In this document: one piece after another, positions 52,943 through 62,015 of the stretch | Layout of the letters: each line of letters opens with the position of its first letter | How positions within the stretch are numbered: position 1 is the stretch's first letter | DNA from: Roseibium salinum | Lineage (GTDB): Bacteria > Pseudomonadota > Alphaproteobacteria > Rhizobiales > Stappiaceae | Length of the DNA: 64,000 nucleotides | Assembly: GCF_026240905.1 (NCBI RefSeq) | Contig: NZ_JAPEVI010000003.1 | Coordinates: 3,844,001-3,908,000 of the forward strand | Reading direction: 5' to 3' | Program-made: the position numbers and the translations under genes | The notes under the pieces: generated by a model | What the model saw: only the letters and a program-made list of their open reading frames with translations | What the model was told of the DNA's origin: nothing | The model's database searches: none

Positions 52943-54142
52943 TCAGGCGGGGGCGTTGCCTTCCCGGGCCGGGCGCAGGGTCAGGAGGGCGATGACGAGG
53001 GCCGTCAGTGCGCAGGTGGCGACAGCCCCGGTCAGCGGCAGCGGCGTGCGGTCGAAGAACGGGCTGCAAACAAGGATCATGACACCGCCGGCAACCATCT
53101 GGAACGTGCCGCCGAGAGAGGCGGCCATGCCGGCATGCTCGCCGTGTTCTTCCATGGCCATGACCATGGTCGGCGCGATGACCTGGCCAAGGCAGGTATT
53201 GCCGATGAAGAGCAGGGCCATCAGCACCGGCAGGTCGTCGATGCCGTTCCAGACCAGAACGAACAGGAGCGATGTTGCCGCCGCGAAGCCGCAGACCGCC
53301 AGCAGCGCGACCCGGGCCATGCCGTAGCGCTGTCCGAGCGAGGCGGCAAATTGCGAGGAGGCGAAGAAGCCGACCGCATTGAGCGCGAAGACGAGGCTGA
53401 AGGTCGTCGGGGTCAGCTGGTACTCGGTCATATAGACCAGGGGAGCGGCCGCGAGGAACACGAAGAAGCTGGCCAGCGAAAAGCCGGCGATCAGCGTCAG
53501 GCCCATGAACTTGCCGTCGCGCAGCAGATAAAGGGCGCTGCGGATCATCGCGGCCGGGTCGATGCGGCTGCGGCGGTCCGCCGGCAGGGTTTCGGGCAGC
53601 TGCAGCGCCATGAGCACCATGGCTGCCAGGGCGATGACGCCGAGTGCGGCGAAGATCATCCGCCAACTGCCGAACTGGATGATGATGCTGCCGGTCAGCG
53701 GCGCGAGCATCGGCGAAATGCTGATCACCAGCATGACCAGCGCCATCAGCCGGGTGGCCTGCGTGCCGGTGTGAAGGTCGCGCACCACTGCGCGCACGAT
53801 CACCATCGGTGCGGCGGCGCCGAGCGCCTGGATGAACCGGCCGAGTGTCAGCGCGGAGACATCCGCGGCGGTTGCGCAAAGAGCCGAACCGGCAATGAAG
53901 ACAAGAAGACCGAGATAGACCGGCGCCTTGCGGCCGAACCGGTCGGCCAGCGGCCCGTAGACCAGCTGGGCGACGCCGAAGGCGATGAAATAGACCGTGA
54001 AGGTCATATGGACGGCTGCGTCGTCCGTCTCAAGGTCCCGCACGATCTCGGGCATTGCGGGAAGATAGAGGTCGATGGCAAACGGGCCCACGACAGCGAG
54101 AAGCCCCAGCACGACTGCGGAGCGCACGAAACCGATCTGCAT
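52943..54142 (-). CDS. Bcr/CflA-type MFS transporter
   Basis: The 399-residue protein has twelve hydrophobic segments, starts MQIGFVRSAVVLGLLAVVGPFAIDLYLPAMPEI and has motif A GPLADRFGRKAPV. It belongs to the same subfamily as 10238-11452. It lies 84 bases upstream of the PLP ammonia-lyase on the same strand and may be part of that transcription unit, in which case it could carry the substrate or a product. Confidence 0.9.
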   Translation of the reverse strand: MQIGFVRSAVVLGLLAVVGPFAIDLYLPAMPEIVRDLETDDAAVHMTFTVYFIAFGVAQLVYGPLADRFGRKAPVYLGLLVFIAGSALCATAADVSALTLGRFIQALGAAAPMVIVRAVVRDLHTGTQATRLMALVMLVISISPMLAPLTGSIIIQFGSWRMIFAALGVIALAAMVLMALQLPETLPADRRSRIDPAAMIRSALYLLRDGKFMGLTLIAGFSLASFFVFLAAAPLVYMTEYQLTPTTFSLVFALNAVGFFASSQFAASLGQRYGMARVALLAVCGFAAATSLLFVLVWNGIDDLPVLMALLFIGNTCLGQVIAPTMVMAMEEHGEHAGMAASLGGTFQMVAGGVMILVCSPFFDRTPLPLTGAVATCALTALVIALLTLRPAREGNAPA

Positions 54143-54374
54143 TGGAATTTTCCGATTAAAAACTGCGCGGAACGCGCAAATGGGGAGAAGGCGGACGTGG
54201 AGGAATGGCGTGGAGGGACGGGCGGGCCGTGCCCATTTCCTATCACGTAAGCGGTCCTGCGGCAACTTCAAGTGCTCTATGCAAGCTTGTCATCAAACCT
54301 TCATGCAAGTGTCACCGGATTTGTAACCGGCGCGACTAGCTTGCCGCCACCTCAACCCCATGGGAGCTAGTGCA

Positions 54375-56588
54375 ATGGCAAAACTTCGTGGCCGCCTGCT
54401 GAAGGGCGTCAGCCTTGCTGTTTTATTCGGCTTTGTGGCCGTTCCGGCGGCGCAGGCCGAGTATTTCGAGCGCGTCAATACCTATCCCGTCTACAAGACG
54501 CTGCCTGAAGGGGCGGATCCTTCAACGCAGACCGTTGCCGAGATCATTTCCGCATCCAAGGACGGCCGCACGCTGGTCTTCACCGACAGCCCGGGAGAGG
54601 CGGTCGTGTTCGTCAACGCCGCCAACCCGCTGCACCTGCGGCCGATCGGCCGCGTGGATCTCGGCGGCGAGCCGACTTCCGTTTCCGTCGGTGCGCACGC
54701 CGCCTATGCGGGCGTCAACACGAGCGAGAATTACGTTGCCCCGTCCGGCCACTTGGCGGTCATCGCCCTGGACGGCACGGGCATCAGTGCGACCTGCGAT
54801 GCCAAGGGCCAGCCGGACAGCGTTGCGATCTCCCCGGACGGCAGGTTCGTTGCCGTCGCCATCGAGAACGAGCGCGACGAGGATCTGAATGACGGCGTGA
54901 TCCCGCAAATGCCGGCCGGTCACCTGGCGATCTTCGAGCTCGACGACAGCGGCGCTCCGGTCAATTGCGACGCCGTGCGCGTCGTCGACTTGACCGGCCT
55001 TGCCGATGTGGCGCCGGCGGATCCGGAGCCGGAATTCGTCGCCATCAACGCGCAGAACCAGGCCGTCGTCACCCTGCAGGAAAACAACCACATCGCCGTC
55101 GTCGACCTGGCCAGCGGTGAAATCGTCACGCACTTTTCCGCAGGATCGGCATCGGCGGAGAACATTCCGGTTTCCAAGGCGCGCATGAGCGATGCTTCCG
55201 GCTCGATCGGCGATGTCGCGCGCGAGCCGGATGCGGTTGCCTGGCTCGATAACGAGCGTTTCGTCACCGCCAACGAGGGCGACTATCAAGGCGGGTCGCG
55301 CGGCTTCACCATCTGGAACGCAAAGGGCGAGGTGCTGTTCGACAGCGGCAATCGGATGGAACACCTGGGCATGGCCCACGGCCACTATCCGGCAAAACGC
55401 GCGGCCAAGAAGGGCACCGAGCCGGAGGGCGTCGCGGTCGGCACGTTCGGCGGCGACAAGCTGATCTTCGTCAATTCCGAGCGCGGCAATTTCGTCGCCG
55501 TTTTCCGCGACACCGGCAGGGAGCCGGAATTCGTCCAGTTCCTGCCGACCCATGTGGGGCCGGAAGGCCTGCTGGCGATCCCGAACCGGGATCTTTTCGC
55601 CGTCGCCAACGAAGTGGATGAAGACGGCGTGCGGTCTCATGTCTCGCTCTACCAGTTCGGTGCAGACGCTCCGTCCTATCCGTCCATCACGTCCGGCATG
55701 GACCCGGAACGCCACGCTCCGTTCGGCTGGGGCGCGCTTTCGGCCCTCGCCGCCGATCCGCAGGATTCAGGCATGCTCTATGCGGTCAGCGACAGCTTCT
55801 ATGACGAGGCCCGCATCTACACGCTGGACATTGCCTCCACACCCGCGAAGATTACATCCTATGCGGCCGTCCAGGGCGCCAGCCAGGCGAAACTCGACCT
55901 GGAAGGCATCTCCGTTGCCGCGGACGGCGGCTTCTGGCTGGCGTCGGAAGGCAATCCGGACAAGGACATGCAGCACCTGCTGCTGAAGGTCGCCGCGGAC
56001 GGCTCCGTGCAGGAGGAGATCACGCTGCCAGAAGCGCTGGTCGCACAGTCTCAGCGCTTTTCCTTCGAGGGCGTGGCCGAGTTCGAGATGAACGGCGAGA
56101 CCCTGGTCGCGGTCGCCGTTCAGCGCGAATGGAAGGATGATCCGAAGGGCATGGTGAAGCTCGCCATCTACAATCCGGCCGGGGCCTCCTGGGGCTTCGT
56201 CCACTATCCGCTCGATGCGCCGAAAAGCGCTGCCGGCGGCTGGGTGGGCCTGTCGGAGATCGTCTCCATGGGCGGCGGCCGGTTCGCCGTGCTGGAGCGC
56301 GACAACCAGGGCGGCGAGAATGCGGCCCTCAAGCAGATCACCACGATCTCCCTGGACGGCGTGACCCCGGCCGCCCATGGCGAAGCGCTTCCGGTTCTGG
56401 AAAAGCACCTTGCCATGGACATCCTACCGGCGCTGGCAGAGGGCAGGGGCTGGGTGCTGGACAAGCCGGAAGGCCTGGCGATCACCGCGGACGGGCGCCT
56501 CATCCTGGTGACCGACAATGACGGTGTCGACGATGCTCCGGGCGAAACCCGGTTGATCGACCTCGGCCCGGCATCGCGGCTGAACTGA
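54375..56588 (+). CDS. large secreted esterase-like phytase-family beta-propeller protein
   Basis: From the ATG at 54375 (GGGAG at 54362-54366) the protein has 737 residues. A Sec signal ends at VPAAQA. The N-terminal 330 residues form a propeller with strands such as DGRTLVFTDSPGEAVVFVNA and PDSVAISPDGRFVAVAIENE (choice-of-anchor I/YVTN-like); the C-terminal half matches the phytase-fold esterase family with LEGISVAADGGFWLASEGN, SFEGVAEF and KPEGLAITADGRLILVTDNDG. It is followed by a strong terminator. Acidic residues could bind calcium. Substrate unknown. Confidence 0.85.
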   Translation: MAKLRGRLLKGVSLAVLFGFVAVPAAQAEYFERVNTYPVYKTLPEGADPSTQTVAEIISASKDGRTLVFTDSPGEAVVFVNAANPLHLRPIGRVDLGGEPTSVSVGAHAAYAGVNTSENYVAPSGHLAVIALDGTGISATCDAKGQPDSVAISPDGRFVAVAIENERDEDLNDGVIPQMPAGHLAIFELDDSGAPVNCDAVRVVDLTGLADVAPADPEPEFVAINAQNQAVVTLQENNHIAVVDLASGEIVTHFSAGSASAENIPVSKARMSDASGSIGDVAREPDAVAWLDNERFVTANEGDYQGGSRGFTIWNAKGEVLFDSGNRMEHLGMAHGHYPAKRAAKKGTEPEGVAVGTFGGDKLIFVNSERGNFVAVFRDTGREPEFVQFLPTHVGPEGLLAIPNRDLFAVANEVDEDGVRSHVSLYQFGADAPSYPSITSGMDPERHAPFGWGALSALAADPQDSGMLYAVSDSFYDEARIYTLDIASTPAKITSYAAVQGASQAKLDLEGISVAADGGFWLASEGNPDKDMQHLLLKVAADGSVQEEITLPEALVAQSQRFSFEGVAEFEMNGETLVAVAVQREWKDDPKGMVKLAIYNPAGASWGFVHYPLDAPKSAAGGWVGLSEIVSMGGGRFAVLERDNQGGENAALKQITTISLDGVTPAAHGEALPVLEKHLAMDILPALAEGRGWVLDKPEGLAITADGRLILVTDNDGVDDAPGETRLIDLGPASRLN

Positions 56589-56615
56589 AGCAGGTCTCCC
56601 GGGACCTGACCGTGG

Positions 56616-56645
56616 ACCCGGCAGCTGTGGCTGCCGGGTCTTTTG
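56616..56645 (+). terminator. intrinsic terminator after the propeller gene
   Basis: ACCCGGCAGC and GCTGCCGGGT form a perfect ten-base-pair stem with a TGTG loop followed by CTTTTG. It lies 27 bases after the stop. Confidence 0.88.
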
Positions 56646-56654
56646 CCGTCCGGC

Positions 56655-57560
56655 TCAAGATACCCTGCCGTGCTCCGCCAGAAAGTCGAGCAGCGCCCTG
56701 ACCCGCGAGGGCAGCGGGCCGCCCTGGCCGATATGGATGGCGTGAAAGGCTTCCCGGTCGCCGGGATTGAGATGCTCCAGCACCGGCACGAGACGCCCGG
56801 CGGCAATGTCGCCCTGCACCGTGAAGCGCGCAAGGCGGGCGAGCCCGCTGCCGCCGAGCGCGAGCCTGCGCAGCGCCTCGCCGTCGCTCGCCTGCACGCG
56901 GCCGACCGCCGGGAGCGTGGTGGTGGTGTCGCCGGTTTTCAGCGGCCAGCCGTCGACCGTCCGCACATAACCGAATCCCAGCCTGTTGTGTCTCTCAAGG
57001 TCGTCGATCGTCTTCGGCTCGCCGAAACGGTCGAGATAGGCCGGCGCCGCGACGATGACCATGGCCGTGTCGCCGAGCCTGCGGGCAACGAGGCTTGAAC
57101 TCTTGAGCGGGCCTGCCCGCACCGCCACGTCCGTGCGCTCCGCCAGCAGATCCACGACCATATCGGTCTGGACGAGGTCGAGCGTGATGCCGGGATGGAG
57201 CTCCAGAAACATCGGCAGGATCGGCGCCAGGACATGGGTGGCATAGGACGCGCTCGTGTTGAGGCGGATGCGGCCGACAGGGTCTTCTCCGGCCCCGGCG
57301 CTGCGTTCGGCATCCTCGATATCGGCGAGGATGCGCGCCGCGCGTTCATAGAAGGCGCAGCCCTCCGCGGTGAGTTGCAGGGCGCGTGTCGAGCGGTTGA
57401 CCAGCCGCACGCCGAGCCGCGATTCCAGCCGGGCGACGAGCTTGCTGACCGCCGATGGCGTCATCCTACAGGCTCGTGCGGCGGCGGAAAAACCGCCCTG
57501 CTGGACGACCTCGACGAAAACCTCCATTTCCCCGGAGCGGTTGATTTCGGAGCGTGCCAT
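56655..57560 (-). CDS. LysR family transcriptional regulator
   Basis: The 301-residue protein starts MARSEINRSGEMEVFVEVVQ, has the LysR helix-turn-helix GGFSAAARACRMTPSAVSKLVARLESRLGVRLVNRSTR and the substrate-binding domain with GRIRLNTSASYATHVLAPILPMF. It is divergent from an aldo/keto reductase with a gap of 110 bases, the standard arrangement in which the regulator activates its neighbour. Confidence 0.92.
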   Translation of the reverse strand: MARSEINRSGEMEVFVEVVQQGGFSAAARACRMTPSAVSKLVARLESRLGVRLVNRSTRALQLTAEGCAFYERAARILADIEDAERSAGAGEDPVGRIRLNTSASYATHVLAPILPMFLELHPGITLDLVQTDMVVDLLAERTDVAVRAGPLKSSSLVARRLGDTAMVIVAAPAYLDRFGEPKTIDDLERHNRLGFGYVRTVDGWPLKTGDTTTTLPAVGRVQASDGEALRRLALGGSGLARLARFTVQGDIAAGRLVPVLEHLNPGDREAFHAIHIGQGGPLPSRVRALLDFLAEHGRVS

Positions 57561-57670
57561 CGTGTCCTTCAATTCACAAATGATATGCTTGCCGGCAGTC
57601 TATATCATCATGCCGTCCCGATCTATCTCTCCCCCAGTGACATCTGCACGACACCTGAAAGGGGACAGAC

Positions 57671-58708
57671 ATGGAATACCGCAATCTCGGCCGATCGGGC
57701 CTCAAAGTGCCGGCCTTGAGCTTCGGCGCCGGGACGTTCGGCGGCTCCGGGCCGCTGTTCGGCGCATGGGGCAACACCGACGTGGGCGAGGCGAGCCGGC
57801 TGGTCGACATCTGCCTGGAAGCCGGGGTCAACCTGTTCGATACCGCTGACGTCTACTCGGACGGGGCGTCGGAGGAAGTGCTCGGGGCAGCGCTCAAGGG
57901 AAGACGTGACGCGGTGCTGATTTCGACCAAGGCCGGCCTGCCGATGGGCGAGGGGCCGAACGACGCGGGCACTTCGCGTTTCCGGCTGATCCGGTCCGTC
58001 GAGGACGCGCTGAGGCGGCTCGGCACCGATTACATCGACATTCTCCAGCTTCACGCCTTCGACGCTTTCACGCCGGTGGAAGAGGTGCTTGCCACGCTGG
58101 ACACGCTGGTGCGCGGCGGCAAGGTCCGCTATGTCGGCGTCTCCAACTTTGCCGGCTGGCAGATCATGAAATCGCTGGCCGCCGCGGAGAAGCACGGCTG
58201 GCCGCGCTATGTCGCCAACCAGGTCTATTATTCGCTCGTCGGCCGCGACTATGAATGGGACCTGATGCCGCTCGGCGCCGATCAGGGGCTGGGCGCGCTG
58301 GTCTGGAGCCCGCTCGGCTGGGGCCGCCTTACGGGCAAGGTCAGACGCGGGGCGCCGCTGCCCGAGACGAGCCGGCTGCACGAAACGGCAGGTTTCGGGC
58401 CTCCCGTCGAAGACGAATACCTTTACGGGGTCGTCGATGTTCTGGAGGGGATCGCCGGGGAAACCGGGAAAACCGTGCCGCAGGTGACGCTCAACTGGCT
58501 CCTGCAGCGGCCGACAGTGTCCTCCGTCATCATCGGCGCGCGCAACGAGGATCAACTCCGCCAGAACCTCGGCGCCGTCGGCTGGTCGCTGACGGACGAG
58601 CAGATCGGCCGTCTCGATGCCGCCAGCGCGGTGACTGCGCCCTATCCGCATTTTCCGTACCGGCGGCAGGAGGGCTTTGCCCGGCTGAACCCGCCGCTGG
58701 CCGGATAG
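57671..58708 (+). CDS. aldo/keto reductase
   Basis: The 345-residue protein is a (beta/alpha)8 barrel. Catalytic residues are seen in NLFDTADVYSDGASEE (Asp, Tyr), LISTKAGLPMG (Lys) and DILQLHAFD (His). NADPH contacts include the late SVIIGARNEDQLRQNLGAVGW. It resembles the AKR group with YdjG/Tas-like members that reduce aldehydes and ketones. AAAGGGGAC precedes the ATG. The divergent LysR gene probably regulates it. Confidence 0.93.
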   Translation: MEYRNLGRSGLKVPALSFGAGTFGGSGPLFGAWGNTDVGEASRLVDICLEAGVNLFDTADVYSDGASEEVLGAALKGRRDAVLISTKAGLPMGEGPNDAGTSRFRLIRSVEDALRRLGTDYIDILQLHAFDAFTPVEEVLATLDTLVRGGKVRYVGVSNFAGWQIMKSLAAAEKHGWPRYVANQVYYSLVGRDYEWDLMPLGADQGLGALVWSPLGWGRLTGKVRRGAPLPETSRLHETAGFGPPVEDEYLYGVVDVLEGIAGETGKTVPQVTLNWLLQRPTVSSVIIGARNEDQLRQNLGAVGWSLTDEQIGRLDAASAVTAPYPHFPYRRQEGFARLNPPLAG

Positions 58709-58753
58709 GCCGTCGACGATTGCGCGGCCGCGCCTGGTTTGGGCGGGCCGCGG

Positions 58754-60085
58754 TCAGTCCGCCGGCTGCTCTTTCGCAGGCTCCGGCTCTGCGCCGAAGC
58801 GGGTGTCTCCGGACGGCTTCATGATGACCTCGCGATGCGGGTAGGGGATGCGGATGCCGTGTTCCTGGAACGTGTCCCACAGGGCGAGCAGCACCCGGCC
58901 GCGCACATTGGTGAGGCCCTGCTGGGGATCGTGGATCCAGAAGCGCAGCACGAAATTGAGCGAGGAGTCGCCGAAACCGGTGAGCCAGCAGACCGGGCTG
59001 CGGTCGGCCTCGACCCGGCCCACCGTCTTGGCGGCGGCAATGGCCAGCTTGCTGACCTTGTGCGGATCGGAATCGTAGGAGACGCCGAAATCGACGTCGA
59101 CCCGGACCATCTCGTCGCTGAACGACCAGTTGATGACACGGTGTGTGATGAAGTCCTCGTTCGGGATCAGGTATTCCCGGCCGTCGCGGGTGACGACGGA
59201 GACGAACCGCGCCCGCAATTCGCGGATCCAGCCGAACGTGTCCTCCAGCGAGATCGTGTCTCCCGGCTTTATCGACTTGTCGAGCAGGATGATGATGCCG
59301 GAGATGAAATTCGAGATCACCTTCTGCAGGCCGAAGCCGAGGCCGAGGCCGACCGCGCCGGAAAAGACCGTCAGCGCGGAAAGGTCGATGCCGACGGAGG
59401 ACAGGGCGACCACGCCGCCGATCAGCACCAGGGTGATCTTCACCACCTTGCCGATGAGGACGCGGATGGCGGGTGTCAGCTCCTCCGACTTTTGAACCTG
59501 TTCGTCGAGAAACCGGCCGATCACCACGGCGAGCCACATGGTTGCGATCAAAAGGACCGCCGCCTTGAGCATCGTCAGGGCCGACAGGCGCAACTGGCCG
59601 AGGGGCAGGGCGTAGCTGTCCAGGAACATCGCCGCCTCGTCGTCGATATTGAGGATGACGAGGGCGGCATAGATCCAGGCCAGCCAGCCGAGGGTGCGCG
59701 CCACGAGGCGGTTGCGGATCACCCGCGACAGCACGGAGACGAACAACCAGGCGAGCGACAGCGACAGGACGATGGAAACGAGATGGCTGCGGCTCGGCCA
59801 TGTAGTGGCGCGCATGACGGTCAGCGTGATGAACAGGAACAGGGAAAAAAGGATCCACTCGACCCGCCTGAGCAGCGCAACGATGACCCTGAGCAGGCTT
59901 GGATGCCCCCTGATCTCGCGGGCCCTTTCCTCCAGGACCGGTTCGACCTTCCGGTCCAGCAGAACGGCGATCAGGAACAGGACGGCGACGATCCCCACCT
60001 GGTACAGGAACCAGGGCGTCATCAGGTCCGCGAAGAACACGCGCGCCCAGGCCGAGACATTGCTTACGACATCGTCCAAATCCAT
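58754..60085 (-). CDS. mechanosensitive ion channel (MscS family)
   Basis: The 443-residue protein has several N-terminal transmembrane helices, then the MscS pore and beta-domain: GLGLGFGLQKVISNFISGIIILLDKSIKPGDTISLEDTFGWI, RDGREYLIPNEDFITHRVINWS. The GLGFGLQ repeat is the TM3 packing motif. The C-terminal alpha/beta part follows and ends with an acidic stretch. It releases solutes on hypo-osmotic shock. The start at 60085 reads MDLDDVVSNVSAWARVFF; the in-frame upstream stretch is unlikely. Confidence 0.92.
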   Translation of the reverse strand: MDLDDVVSNVSAWARVFFADLMTPWFLYQVGIVAVLFLIAVLLDRKVEPVLEERAREIRGHPSLLRVIVALLRRVEWILFSLFLFITLTVMRATTWPSRSHLVSIVLSLSLAWLFVSVLSRVIRNRLVARTLGWLAWIYAALVILNIDDEAAMFLDSYALPLGQLRLSALTMLKAAVLLIATMWLAVVIGRFLDEQVQKSEELTPAIRVLIGKVVKITLVLIGGVVALSSVGIDLSALTVFSGAVGLGLGFGLQKVISNFISGIIILLDKSIKPGDTISLEDTFGWIRELRARFVSVVTRDGREYLIPNEDFITHRVINWSFSDEMVRVDVDFGVSYDSDPHKVSKLAIAAAKTVGRVEADRSPVCWLTGFGDSSLNFVLRFWIHDPQQGLTNVRGRVLLALWDTFQEHGIRIPYPHREVIMKPSGDTRFGAEPEPAKEQPAD

Positions 60086-60213
60086 TCGCTCAAGCCATCC
60101 GCTCAGCGCCGGAGGACGGGGCCATGGAAGGGAGTCATGGGCGCCGGTCCGGCGGATGATCAAAAGATCCCGAACGATATCAAAGATTTGCTCTCAGGAC
60201 CATGGCGGGGTGT

Positions 60214-60252
60214 CATTCCGGGATTCCCGGCTGCGCCGGGGTCCCGGAATGC
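60214..60252. repeat. REP-like palindrome CATTCCGGGA...TCCCGGAATG
   Basis: The left arm CATTCCGGGATTCCCGG pairs imperfectly with the right arm CCGGGGTCCCGGAATG around CTGCG in the divergent space between the MscS and ArsR genes. The end sequence recalls the elements at 7509-7674 and 22653-22770. Confidence 0.6.
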
Positions 60253-60341
60253 CGCGCGGTTGGAGGCCGCGCGCAGATGGCTTGACTCGGTCGCCTGTGT
60301 TTTGTATTTAGCTGATATGCTAATTAACAAGGTTGCTAAAT

Positions 60342-60689
60342 ATGCAGGCCGATCCTCTCAGCACCACCCTCTCCGCCCTGGCCGACCCGACGAGGCGGGC
60401 CATCCTGGCGCGGCTCGCCCGGGGCGCGGCGACGGTGAACGAGATTGCCGAGCCCTTCGACATGTCCCTGCCGTCGATCTCCCGGCACCTCAAGGTCCTG
60501 GCGAATGCCGGGCTGATCTCGCGCGGGCGGGAGGCGCAGTGGCGGCCGTGCAGGCTGGAAGCGGCGCCCTTGAAAAAGGTGGATGACTGGCTGGATAGAT
60601 ACCGGCGCTTCTGGGAAGGAAGCTTCGACCGGATGGAAGACTATCTGGCGGAAATCAAGGCCGAACAGGAAAAGGAGACGGACCAATGA
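60342..60689 (+). CDS. ArsR/SmtB family transcriptional regulator
   Basis: The 115-residue protein starts MQADPLSTTLSALADPTRRAIL and has the ArsR winged helix with GAATVNEIAEPFDMSLPSISRHLKVLANAGLISRGREAQWRPCRLE. It overlaps the next gene by four bases (ATGA at 60686-60689). ArsR/AHSA1 pairs like this are common and the pair is probably self-regulated. A metal site is not evident; the ligand is unknown. The upstream TTG at 60333 is an alternative. Confidence 0.92.
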   Translation: MQADPLSTTLSALADPTRRAILARLARGAATVNEIAEPFDMSLPSISRHLKVLANAGLISRGREAQWRPCRLEAAPLKKVDDWLDRYRRFWEGSFDRMEDYLAEIKAEQEKETDQ

Positions 60690-61162
60690 TTGCGATGCGC
60701 GACGACGAATTGCTGATCGAGCGGGAGTTCGATGCCCCGGCCGAGCTGGTCTTCCGGCTCTGGCAGGAGCGGGACCACGTGCTGCGCTGGTGGGGCCCGG
60801 AGGAGTTCACCACCACCGAGCTCGACTGGGAGCTGACACCGGGCAGGCCCTGGCGGGGCGCCATGGTTGCGAAGGATTACGGCCTGACGCGTTTCGGCGG
60901 CGTGATCCGCGAGGTGAACCCCGCCCGGCAGATCGTCTTCACCTTCGCGTGGGACGAGGACAGCGGCCGGGACATGGAGACCGTGGTGACGGTCACCCTT
61001 GAGCAGAAGAACGGCAGGACCCTGCAGACCTTCCACCAGGCACCGTTCTCCAGCGTCGCCATCCGCGACAGCCATGTCGGCGGCTGGGACTCCCTGTTCA
61101 ACAAGCAGCAGCTCTATGTCGAAAACATTGCCGCAGCACAGGCGAAAGGAGGCTTTGCATGA
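60686..61162 (+). CDS. SRPBCC (AHSA1-type) domain protein
   Basis: The 158-residue protein has the START-like/AHSA1 fold: LIEREFDAPAELVFRLWQERDHVLRWWGPEEFTTT, a classic opening with the FDAP and WWGP motifs, and GGWDSLFNKQQLYVENIAA at the end. Members bind hydrophobic ligands or act as Hsp90-type co-chaperones; most bacterial ones are uncharacterised. Translationally coupled with the ArsR gene upstream and GST gene downstream. Confidence 0.93.
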   Translation: MIAMRDDELLIEREFDAPAELVFRLWQERDHVLRWWGPEEFTTTELDWELTPGRPWRGAMVAKDYGLTRFGGVIREVNPARQIVFTFAWDEDSGRDMETVVTVTLEQKNGRTLQTFHQAPFSSVAIRDSHVGGWDSLFNKQQLYVENIAAAQAKGGFA

Positions 61163-61803
61163 TTACCCTGACCACATACGAATGGGTGCCGGATTTCGCA
61201 GCACCCTTGATGCGCGCCTTCCGCGTCCGCTGGGCGCTGGAGGAAGCCGGCCTTCCCTGCCGGGTGCGCACCGTCAAGTTCGGCCCGGAACAAAGATCCC
61301 CCGGCCACCTCGCCCGCCAGCCCTTCGGCCAGGCCCCGGCGATCGAGGAGGACGGCCTGACCCTTTTTGAAAGCGGCGCGATCGCCCTCTACATTGCCGA
61401 AAAAAGCGAGACGCTGCTGCCGAAGGCGCCTGCGGAACGGGCGCGGGCGATTGCCTGGCTGTTCGCGGCGCTCAATTCGGTCGAAATCCTGATCCAGGAA
61501 CTCGCCGGCATCGACCTCTTCCATGCCGAGGAAGCCTGGGCCAGGGAACGCCGCCCCCAGGTGGAGGACCAGGTCCGCGACCGTCTGTCCCTGCTCCAGG
61601 ACGTTCTGGGAGACAAGGACTATCTCGAAAGCCGCTTCACCGTGGGCGACCTGATGATGTCCGACGTCCTGCGCATCCTGCAGCACACGGATCTCCTGGA
61701 GGATTTCCCGGCGCTCAACGCCTACAAGAAACGCTGCGGAGCCCGCCCGGCCTTCCAGCGGGCGCTCAAGGGGCAGTTGGAGGGGTTTCGGGAGGTGGCT
61801 TGA
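61159..61803 (+). CDS. glutathione S-transferase family protein
   Basis: The 214-residue protein has an N-terminal thioredoxin-like domain (MRAFRVRWALEEAGLPCRVRTV; cis-Pro in QAPAIEEDG; LFESGAIALYIAEKS) and an all-helical C-domain with FTVGDLMMSDVLRIL. It overlaps the SRPBCC gene by four bases, completing an ArsR-SRPBCC-GST operon, a set seen in detoxification contexts. Cosubstrate is presumably glutathione. Codon use is normal, unlike what follows. Confidence 0.93.
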   Translation: MITLTTYEWVPDFAAPLMRAFRVRWALEEAGLPCRVRTVKFGPEQRSPGHLARQPFGQAPAIEEDGLTLFESGAIALYIAEKSETLLPKAPAERARAIAWLFAALNSVEILIQELAGIDLFHAEEAWARERRPQVEDQVRDRLSLLQDVLGDKDYLESRFTVGDLMMSDVLRILQHTDLLEDFPALNAYKKRCGARPAFQRALKGQLEGFREVA

Positions 61804-62015
61804 GGGGGTGGGGGCTGATGTCGGCGAGTATCTGGGTTGATGACCGCTTTGCTCCCCGATTTCGGACATTCATGCCTGTAGTCAGATTTCCCGAAACTGG
61901 ACATTTGCGGCAGGTCTTCGGCCAAAGGCATCTGACCAAATTGAATTATCTTCAAAGCACTCTAAGGTTGAACAAACATCGCTGGGAAGTTTGAGAGATA
62001 ATATTGGAGGGGCAG
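61804..62015. other. junction between GC-rich chromosome and AT-richer segment
   Basis: Just after the GST stop GC-rich sequence (GGGGGTGGGGG) gives way to balanced composition. The region has only a short unlikely frame of 64 codons and TTGGAGGGG before the NTPase start. It could be the scar of an insertion; I see no tRNA, integrase or direct repeat here. Confidence 0.5.

Noticed and set aside
61800..61994. 64-codon frame between GST and the NTPase
   Set aside because: No ribosome site, no similarity recognised, and it sits at a composition junction.
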